From: JAUWQU01 sp964605095
Lineage (GTDB): Bacteria; Planctomycetota; Phycisphaerae; SM23-33
Length of the DNA stretch: 11,010 nucleotides
NCBI GenBank assembly: GCA_964605095.1
Contig: CAZSBS010000165.1
Location: 1 to 11,010 of the forward strand
Direction: 5' to 3'
The position numbers and the translations under genes are program-made. Position 1 is the first letter of the stretch; each line of letters opens with the position of its first letter. A model generated the notes under the pieces. It did no database searches. It was given only the letters and a program-made list of their open reading frames with translations, and had not been told where the DNA came from. Positions 7,801-11,010 of this stretch are shown here, piece by piece.

Positions 7801-8116
7801 GTTGCGGCAGGGCAAGCGGCGTGTATATCTCGACCTGGGCCTCGTAAAGGACCTCGCGGCCATACGCCTCAACGGCAAGAACATTGGCGTGGTGTGGACG
7901 GCCCCGTGGCAGGTGGAGATAACCGATGCCCTTAAGCCGACCGGCAACCGCCTTGAAATAGATGTGGTCAACCTCTGGCCCAACCGGTTGATCGGCGATG
8001 CCGCGCTGCCGACCGAGAAACGCCGCACCGTGACCAACGTTACGACCTATAAGAAGGACTCCCCGCTGCTGGAGTCCGGGCTCCTGGGGCCGGTGACTCT
8101 CCAGCAAGGCGAGTGA
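4865..8116 (+). CDS. Secreted glycoside hydrolase, GH106-type (alpha-L-rhamnosidase-like), with F5/8 type C-like insert
   Basis: The predicted 1083-residue protein is probably exported and cleaves L-rhamnose-containing glycans. Residues 1-22 form a signal peptide (basic start, leucine-rich core, likely cleavage near LCA-S). The early segment with WCYWWWLNG, KEGITRDFTEMKRQGISG and a serine-glycine-tryptophan turn before GGPWVTPE is typical of the large GH106 family (Pfam Glyco_hydro_106). Residues about 183-314 resemble an F5/8 type C/CBM32-like beta sandwich (AMDGKGDTRWISNG ... LQFDYDKA ... QVAEIALL). The TIM-barrel core contains candidate catalytic or metal-site acids in HIDSWE (D420, E423), HPESGG (E501) and MGEFW (E526). 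From about residue 929 the protein has a GH2-like sugar-binding domain (RKTFDL, YLDLGLVKDLAAIRLNGKNIG, NRLEIDVVNLWPNRLIGD). Residues 854-861 look like an in-frame repeat insertion. Exact substrate is unknown. The gene sits between mrdA and rodA with 59- and 40-base gaps. Confidence 0.85.
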   Translation: MRRHAIATLALLAGLLQAGGLCASDDLQRKFVTPPESARAWCYWWWLNGAASKEGITRDFTEMKRQGISGALLFDAGEAGPDAPRGPQFMSPAWREMYKHAVREADRLGITLTVNLCSGWDCGGPWVTPEHAAKKIVGVSTTVKGPGKVSIKLPQPAAVQGYYRDIAVLACRVPEGESPEPKLTASSSYQKYSPALAMDGKGDTRWISNGDKPGMGPTRDKPEYLQFDYDKAWPAAGLYLRPYPDCGPKEIEIQCSDDGKAYRTIQRAAVGPGKETVIAFDEIQSTHLRVVFLSSHPYQGKENWNVQVAEIALLTRAEREKPTRARKGIWERGRTVDLTKFVSDDGGLTWDAPAGAWRVMRIGCTLHGNKTKCVGSGPVGLEIDTMNAAAMDAHFAETGAKLIADAGELAGKSLQYFHIDSWELGQPTWTPAMREEFHRRRGYDLLTFLPALLGETVDDAETTRRFLADYRRTAADLVAANYYGRLRELTLKGGLRGTHPESGGPFFGHWIDALQCEGINDIPMGEFWRRQSEPDGDISCNPPRKNPSVKQAACAAHIYGKPICQAEAFTYIHAGDWTATPWNMKDIGDQAFCHGLTRYVLCFWVHQPKLNDIPGYQWVNVGTHFDTNITWWNMGHAWLTYIARCQHMLRQGQFVADFAYFQGEEIPGFIAPRDLQQPLRPAGFDYDAINAEVLLKRAAAKDGRLVLPDGMSYRYLVLPHRANWTVSPEVLRKIEELAKGGVTIVGPRPAQAPGLTDYPECDKQVKKLADSLWGPDATQSGNRQCGAGRVIWGKYLDEIVKADGLKPDVEFRDAGPNMKLDWIHRRIGDIDVYFLSNQAAVPASVTVAFRVSGPSTALRAGRQPELWDAVTGQIRDLPDWREQDGRTAVPMVFAARQSWFVVFRKRADSGSPKEAANFPKIKREEQIAGPWEVTFDPKWGGLGRVAFEKLDDWSKRTEPGIRYYSGTATYRKTFDLPETLRQGKRRVYLDLGLVKDLAAIRLNGKNIGVVWTAPWQVEITDALKPTGNRLEIDVVNLWPNRLIGDAALPTEKRRTVTNVTTYKKDSPLLESGLLGPVTLQQGE
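7424..7447. repeat. Short dispersed-repeat-like element, in frame inside GH106
   Basis: The core CCTTCGACTGCGCTCAGG (7424-7441), followed by GCAGGC, is a 24-base unit. I recall near-identical sequences scattered through many environmental bacterial genomes, where they appear in predicted proteins as STALRAG, LSAVEG or PERSRR. Here it encodes PSTALRAG (residues 854-861). Removing it would join FRVSG to RQPELWDAVTG, which reads as normal GH106-family sequence. Its length, a multiple of three, preserves the reading frame. Identity to a repeat family is from memory; no search was possible. Confidence 0.6.
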
Positions 8117-8156
8117 CGATGCCGCGTCTACCTGACGCCCGGCTTACGAGAAACTG

Positions 8157-9437
8157 ATGCTCTACACGCTGAAGACATACCTGAAGTTCACAAGCTGGCC
8201 GATAATCCTGGCCATGCTGGTGCTCATGAGCATCGGGTTCATGGCCATCTCGGCCTCCGAGCGGGCCGACCCGAATATGCAGGGCTTTGCCACCAAGCAG
8301 GCCATCTTTGCCTGCGTGGGCCTCCTGGCGTTCGTCTGCATCACCCTCGTGCCTTACCAGACCGTGGGGCGCCTGGCGTATCCGCTGTTCGCCATAACAC
8401 TTGCGATCCTCGCCCTCGTGCTGATGCTGCCGCCGATCCGCGGCTCGCGCCGGTGGATCGACCTGGGCATCATCGCGCTTCAGCCTTCCGAGCTGGCAAA
8501 GATATCCTTCATCATCCTGCTGGCCTGGTATTTGCGAATGGGCGACCATTACCGCAAGCTGCTGGGCCTGGCCGTGCCGTTCGTGCTGACTTTCGTGCCG
8601 ATGGCACTGGTGCTTATCGAGCCGGACCTCGGCACCAGTCTGCTGTTCCTGCCGACTCTCTACATAATGCTCTTCATGGCTGGGGCAAAGTTGCGGCACC
8701 TGCTGGGAATCGTCGCCCTGGCCACCGTGCTGCTGTTTCTGCCCGTGCCGCACACCCTGCCGGCCGACATGCCCTCCTCCGAACGCCTGGACCACGAGGC
8801 CCTGGCGTACTGGTCCGACCCCAACAGCGGCAGGGCTGTCTCCGCCGCTTCCCTGGTCAAGATGAAACGCCACCAGATCAGCAGGATCGTCGGCTGGCTC
8901 AGGCAGGATCAGGCGCGAGTTGTCCAGGGCACGGGCTACCAGTTGCACCAGTCCAAGATGGTGCTCGGCGCGGGCTGCCTCACCGGGCAACGCCGCAGCA
9001 GCCTCGTCAACGAGTACTTCCGCATGCTGCCGGACGACCATACCGACTTCATCTTCAGCGTCGTCGGAGGCCTGTGGGGCCTGGCCGGGTGCGTGGGGGT
9101 GCTCCTGTGCTACGTGCTCATATTCATCTCCGGCGTCGAGATCGCCGTGTGTACGTACGATCCCTTCGGAAGGCTGCTGGCGGTGGGGGTTATGGCCCTG
9201 CTGTTCTCGCAGTTGTTCATCAACGTCGGCATGACTATGGGCCTCATGCCGATAACCGGCATGACCCTGCCTCTGGTCAGCTACGGCGGCTCGTCGCTGG
9301 TGGTCAACTGCCTGGCGCTGGGGCTGCTGGTCAACGTCGGGCAGCGCAGGCCCATGCTGCTGGGCAAACACCCATTCGAGTTCGGCGAAAAGAAAGAAAA
9401 GCCCCCGGCCCCATATGGCCCGTTTGGACAAGCTTAG
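8157..9437 (+). CDS. rodA: Rod shape-determining protein RodA (SEDS peptidoglycan glycosyltransferase)
   Basis: RodA polymerises lipid II into glycan strands in the inner membrane, paired with PBP2. The 426-residue product has about ten hydrophobic segments and clear SEDS (FtsW/RodA/SpoVE) signatures: RGSRRWIDLG, QPSELAK, E155-P-D-L-G-T, the catalytic motif H295-T-D297-F-I-F, and MPITGMTLPLVSYGGSS near the C-terminus. D297 corresponds to the conserved catalytic aspartate of E. coli RodA (D262). Two unusual points: the usual glutamate pair after HTDFIF (as in AVLAEELGL) is replaced (SVVGGLWGL), and the extracytoplasmic loop from about residue 197 to 245 is longer than in E. coli RodA. RodA rather than FtsW is assigned from its place in the mre cluster. 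The start at 8157 has only a weak ribosome-binding sequence. The last codons and stop lie in repeat-like sequence. Confidence 0.93.
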   Translation: MLYTLKTYLKFTSWPIILAMLVLMSIGFMAISASERADPNMQGFATKQAIFACVGLLAFVCITLVPYQTVGRLAYPLFAITLAILALVLMLPPIRGSRRWIDLGIIALQPSELAKISFIILLAWYLRMGDHYRKLLGLAVPFVLTFVPMALVLIEPDLGTSLLFLPTLYIMLFMAGAKLRHLLGIVALATVLLFLPVPHTLPADMPSSERLDHEALAYWSDPNSGRAVSAASLVKMKRHQISRIVGWLRQDQARVVQGTGYQLHQSKMVLGAGCLTGQRRSSLVNEYFRMLPDDHTDFIFSVVGGLWGLAGCVGVLLCYVLIFISGVEIAVCTYDPFGRLLAVGVMALLFSQLFINVGMTMGLMPITGMTLPLVSYGGSSLVVNCLALGLLVNVGQRRPMLLGKHPFEFGEKKEKPPAPYGPFGQA

Positions 9438-9443
9438 GGATGG
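9421..9443. repeat. Degenerate dispersed-repeat-like sequence carrying the rodA stop codon
   Basis: TTTGGACAAGCTTAGGGATGG resembles, with a few changes, a repeat I recall as TTCGACAAGCTCAGGGACGG, common in environmental genomes and read in protein as LSLSKG on the opposite strand. It is similar in style (TTCGAC...GCTNAGG) to the element inside the GH106 gene. The TAG at 9435-9437 lies inside it, so the last residues of RodA (FGQA) may come from the repeat. The match is from memory. Confidence 0.4.
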
Positions 9444-9496
9444 TCCCTTGGCGCGGTCTTTGGGCGCAACCAAGAAGATATCAACGAAGTCAAACA

Positions 9497-9511
9497 TGAG
9501 CCTTCGGCTCA
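9497..9511. repeat. Perfect 6-bp hairpin, TGAGCC-TTC-GGCTCA
   Basis: TGAGCC (9497-9502) and GGCTCA (9506-9511) pair exactly around a TTC loop, 60 bases after the rodA stop. An A-rich rather than T-rich run follows, so it does not qualify as an intrinsic terminator on the + strand. It is the first of a series of hairpins filling the rodA-hydrolase gap. The 59 bases between the rodA stop and this hairpin show no clear gene. Confidence 0.55.
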
Positions 9512-9548
9512 CCCGAAAAAACGAAAAGAGTCATAGGCTCTGCCCGAT

Positions 9549-9646
9549 CGGCCCCGGCGGGGCCGGGGATTGTAGCCATGGGTGAAGCGCAGCGAAACCC
9601 GTGGAATGGGAATCCCAATTATCCTTATCGCCCCGGCAGGGGCGAT
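9549..9646. repeat. Composite palindromic repeat cluster (REP-like)
   Basis: Four inverted repeats follow one another. CGGCCCC/GGGGCCG (9549-9555/9559-9565) has a GGC loop. CCATGGGT/ACCCGTGG (9576-9583/9597-9604) has one G-U pair and a 13-base loop containing GAAGCGCAGCGAA. TGGGA/TCCCA spans 9607-9617. ATCGCCCC/GGGGCGAT (9627-9634/9639-9646) has a GGCA loop. The first and last hairpins look like diverged copies of one unit about 80 bases apart. The order GC-rich hairpin, TAGCC-hairpin with GCGCAGCG loop, GC-rich hairpin matches a widespread palindromic repeat type I recall from Planctomycetes and related genomes. Coding is unlikely: ORFs here are low-complexity and Arg/Pro/Gly-rich. Confidence 0.7.
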
Positions 9647-9677
9647 GGAGAGATTCCTCCGCCCCTGCCGGCCTTAG

Positions 9678-9692
9678 GCCCCCGAGGGGGGC
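9678..9692. repeat. GC-rich hairpin GCCCCC-GAG-GGGGGC
   Basis: A perfect 6-bp stem (9678-9683/9687-9692) with a 3-base loop closes the hairpin series upstream of the alpha/beta hydrolase, 73 bases before its ATG. It may belong to the same composite repeat. No T-run follows. Confidence 0.5.
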
Positions 9693-9703
9693 GAGAAGTC
9701 CCA

Positions 9704-9732
9704 TTGCGACCTCGGGACCTGAGATATATGAG
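9704..9732 (+). promoter_or_regulatory. Weak candidate promoter for the alpha/beta hydrolase
   Basis: TTGCGA (9704-9709) and TATGAG (9727-9732) are 17 bases apart, each matching the sigma70 consensus at 4 of 6 positions. The start of transcription would be near 9740 and the ATG is at 9766. A-T-rich GATATAT at 9723-9729 is the only such patch in this gap. This is a low-confidence reading. Confidence 0.25.
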
Positions 9733-9765
9733 CTTCTTCTCGGAACAGAGAGCGGTGTAATCACC

Positions 9766-10716
9766 ATGACAGCCGATATGCCAATCGATGATCCGCTGCC
9801 GCTGTCCCAGCCAGTGCCGCCGGACGTGCGCCTCGACTGCACGACTGTCGAACTGCTCGACGGCTACAACACGCCCGCGCACGTGTACACCGCCCGTGCG
9901 GCGCAGTCGCAGCCGCAACGCCAAGACCCCGTGGTCTACCTGCATGGCATCCAATCGCATCCGGGCTGGTTTTCCGGCTCTGCCGGCTACCTGGCGGGCC
10001 GCGGCCACCCCGTGCTGCTGCCGACGCGCCGCGGAAGCGGATCCAACACCGTCGCCCGCGGCGACGCCGCCTCGGCCGAGATACTGTTGGAAGACGTTGC
10101 AACCTGCTGCCGGGCGGCGATGGCGATGTATGACGCCCCGCGAGTGAGGCTTGTGGGCGTAAGCTGGGGCGGCAAGCTCGCGGCCGCGTTTTGCCTGCGG
10201 CGATGGCCCGGCGTCGAAGTCGGCTCGCTGACGATGGTCGCGCCCGGCATCGTATCGAAGGTGGATGTCCCGCTGAGTGAGAAGCTGGCGATAGGGCTTG
10301 CCCTGCTGGGCCGCCCGGCGCCCGGTGCCCCTCGCGGCGGCGCCATGTTCGACGTGCCGCTGAGCGACGTGGAACTCTTCACCGACAACCCGCCCATGCG
10401 GGACTATCTCGCCCGCGACCCGTACCGCCTGCACCGCGCAACGGCCAGGTTCCTGTACGCCAGCCGCCGCCTGGACTCGATGCTCCGGCCGGCGTCCGGC
10501 CTGGGGCTCCCACGGGGGGCGCTGTCGCTGCCCGCGACGCTGCTGCTGGCCGGACGTGACCGCATTGTAGACAACGACGCGACCGGCCGGATCATTGCCC
10601 GCCTGACGGCCGGCAAGGCACACGTCGAACAACTCGACGCCGCCCACACCATCGAATTCGAGCCCGACCCCGCCACCTTCCACGCCGCCCTCCTGACGGC
10701 CGTGCGACGTCAATAA
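9766..10716 (+). CDS. Alpha/beta hydrolase (esterase/lysophospholipase-like)
   Basis: A 316-residue serine hydrolase of the alpha/beta fold; substrate unknown, but the overall layout resembles monoacylglycerol lipase/lysophospholipase-type enzymes. The oxyanion motif LHGIQSHPGWF has H60-G61. The nucleophile elbow is G131-V-S133-W-G-G. The acid is D265 in AGRDRIVDN and the base is H294 in DAAHTIEFE, so the triad is complete. No signal peptide or membrane segment is visible, so a cytoplasmic location is likely. ATG 9766 was chosen because the frame's longer GTG start at 9601 would translate the palindromic repeat cluster; ATG 9778 is a possible alternative. Ribosome-binding sequence is weak. 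It is separated from rodA by 328 bases of structured repeats and is probably an independent transcription unit. The stop codon abuts a long inverted repeat. Confidence 0.85.
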   Translation: MTADMPIDDPLPLSQPVPPDVRLDCTTVELLDGYNTPAHVYTARAAQSQPQRQDPVVYLHGIQSHPGWFSGSAGYLAGRGHPVLLPTRRGSGSNTVARGDAASAEILLEDVATCCRAAMAMYDAPRVRLVGVSWGGKLAAAFCLRRWPGVEVGSLTMVAPGIVSKVDVPLSEKLAIGLALLGRPAPGAPRGGAMFDVPLSDVELFTDNPPMRDYLARDPYRLHRATARFLYASRRLDSMLRPASGLGLPRGALSLPATLLLAGRDRIVDNDATGRIIARLTAGKAHVEQLDAAHTIEFEPDPATFHAALLTAVRRQ

Positions 10717-10914
10717 GCAGGGATGAAGAAACAGCAGGATTTCACGCAGAGTTCGCAGAGAACGCTGAGATAAGAAGAAACACAAGAAGCCTCTTGAGGG
10801 GGATTAAAGGATTGTATGATTCAAGTCTTACCTCCCCCTCTTTGGCTTTTACCCTCTGCGTTCTCTGCGACCTCTGCGTGAACCTGTTTCTTCCTCACCC
10901 CCTGCATCCCTGCT
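10716..10914. repeat. Long imperfect inverted repeat between convergent genes
   Basis: The arms start with AGCAGGGATG (10716-10725) and end with CATCCCTGCT (10905-10914). Further in, AAGAAACAG (10726-10734) pairs with CTGTTTCTT (10884-10892). TTCACGCAGAG (10741-10751) pairs with CTCTGCGTGAA (10872-10882), and TCGCAGAGAACGC (10753-10765) with GCGTTCTCTGCGA (10858-10870). Inner pairs are AAGCC/GGCTT (10787-10791/10844-10848) and GAGGGGGA/TCCCCCTC (10796-10803/10833-10840). The GCAGAG-rich core resembles a sequence I recall as widely dispersed in bacterial genomes (CTCTGCGT...CTCTGCGTGAA). It could be a non-autonomous MITE-like or palindromic element and could act as a two-way transcription barrier. 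No target-site duplication is obvious. Confidence 0.8.
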
Positions 10915-11010
10915 ATTTGGCCGCGTTGTAGCCGGTGCTTTTCCAGACGACCTTTGCCCCGCCGAGTTTGGTGAGCGAGAGAATCAGCGCCCACATGGTC
11001 ACGGCGCAGC
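10913..11010 (-). CDS. C-terminal fragment of an unknown protein, possibly a membrane glycosyltransferase
   Basis: Read on the minus strand, the frame is open from the window edge to TAG at 10915-10913 and gives about 32 residues: a hydrophobic run (TMWALILSLTKLGG), then AKVVWKSTGYNAAK. A terminal membrane helix followed by V-x-W-K-x-x-x-Y is the way many family 2 membrane glycosyltransferases end. That link is weak with so little sequence. Support for a real gene is the convergent arrangement: the stop lies exactly at the end of the inverted repeat, as the hydrolase stop does at the other end. The remaining gene lies beyond the window. Confidence 0.45.
   Translation of the reverse strand, partial: CAVTMWALILSLTKLGGAKVVWKSTGYNAAK

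Noticed and set aside
8040..9512. Open frame of 490 codons on the minus strand opposite rodA
   Set aside because: RodA on the other strand has clear SEDS motifs. The antisense product is Gln/His/Arg-rich without recognisable structure.
9497..9525. Intrinsic terminator after rodA
   Set aside because: The hairpin is followed by an A-run, not a T-run, on the + strand, and the reverse orientation has no good T-run at the right distance.
9578..9760. Small + strand ORF of 60 codons over the hairpin cluster
   Set aside because: It consists almost wholly of the repeat sequence. Such repeats often produce spurious ORFs.
9601..9765. N-terminal extension of the alpha/beta hydrolase from GTG 9601
   Set aside because: The extra 55 residues would translate palindromic repeats and give Arg/Pro/Gly-rich sequence unlike any hydrolase N-terminus. 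ATG 9766 gives a normal protein.

Overview
The window looks like a chromosomal segment of a GC-rich planctomycete-type bacterium, most likely Phycisphaerae-like. That placement is an inference from three things: the high GC, a secreted GH106-type rhamnosidase, and palindromic intergenic repeats of a kind common in such genomes. No 16S or other phylogenetic marker is present. All confident genes are on the + strand except a fragment at the right edge.

Layout. (1) 1-957 holds a biotin-protein ligase/BirA-type gene, cut at its 5' end by the window edge. (2) 1159-9437 is a rod-shape/cell-wall elongation cluster in the usual order mreC, mreD, mrdA (PBP2), rodA, preceded by a plausible sigma70-type promoter; mreB is not in the window. 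Between mrdA and rodA, where these genes normally adjoin, sits a 1083-residue secreted glycoside hydrolase (GH106, alpha-L-rhamnosidase-like) with an internal F5/8 type C-like domain. (3) 9438-9765 is a 328-base non-coding stretch packed with hairpins and repeat-family sequence. (4) 9766-10716 is an alpha/beta hydrolase with a complete catalytic triad. (5) 10717-10912 is almost entirely one long imperfect inverted repeat between convergent genes. (6) 10913-11010 (minus strand) is the C-terminal end of a protein, possibly a membrane glycosyltransferase.

How the genes fit together. MreC and MreD are membrane scaffold proteins of the elongasome. PBP2 is its transpeptidase and RodA its SEDS glycan polymerase, so the cluster implies peptidoglycan-dependent elongation. 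Gaps are 18 to 86 bases with no convincing terminator, so co-transcription of mreC-mreD-mrdA-GH106-rodA is likely.

Most interesting points: the GH106 gene inside the wall-elongation cluster; a canonical EF-hand-like calcium-binding loop just after the KTG motif of PBP2; an apparent in-frame 24-base insertion of a dispersed repeat in the GH106 gene; a related repeat-like sequence that supplies the rodA stop codon; and two structured non-coding regions around the alpha/beta hydrolase.
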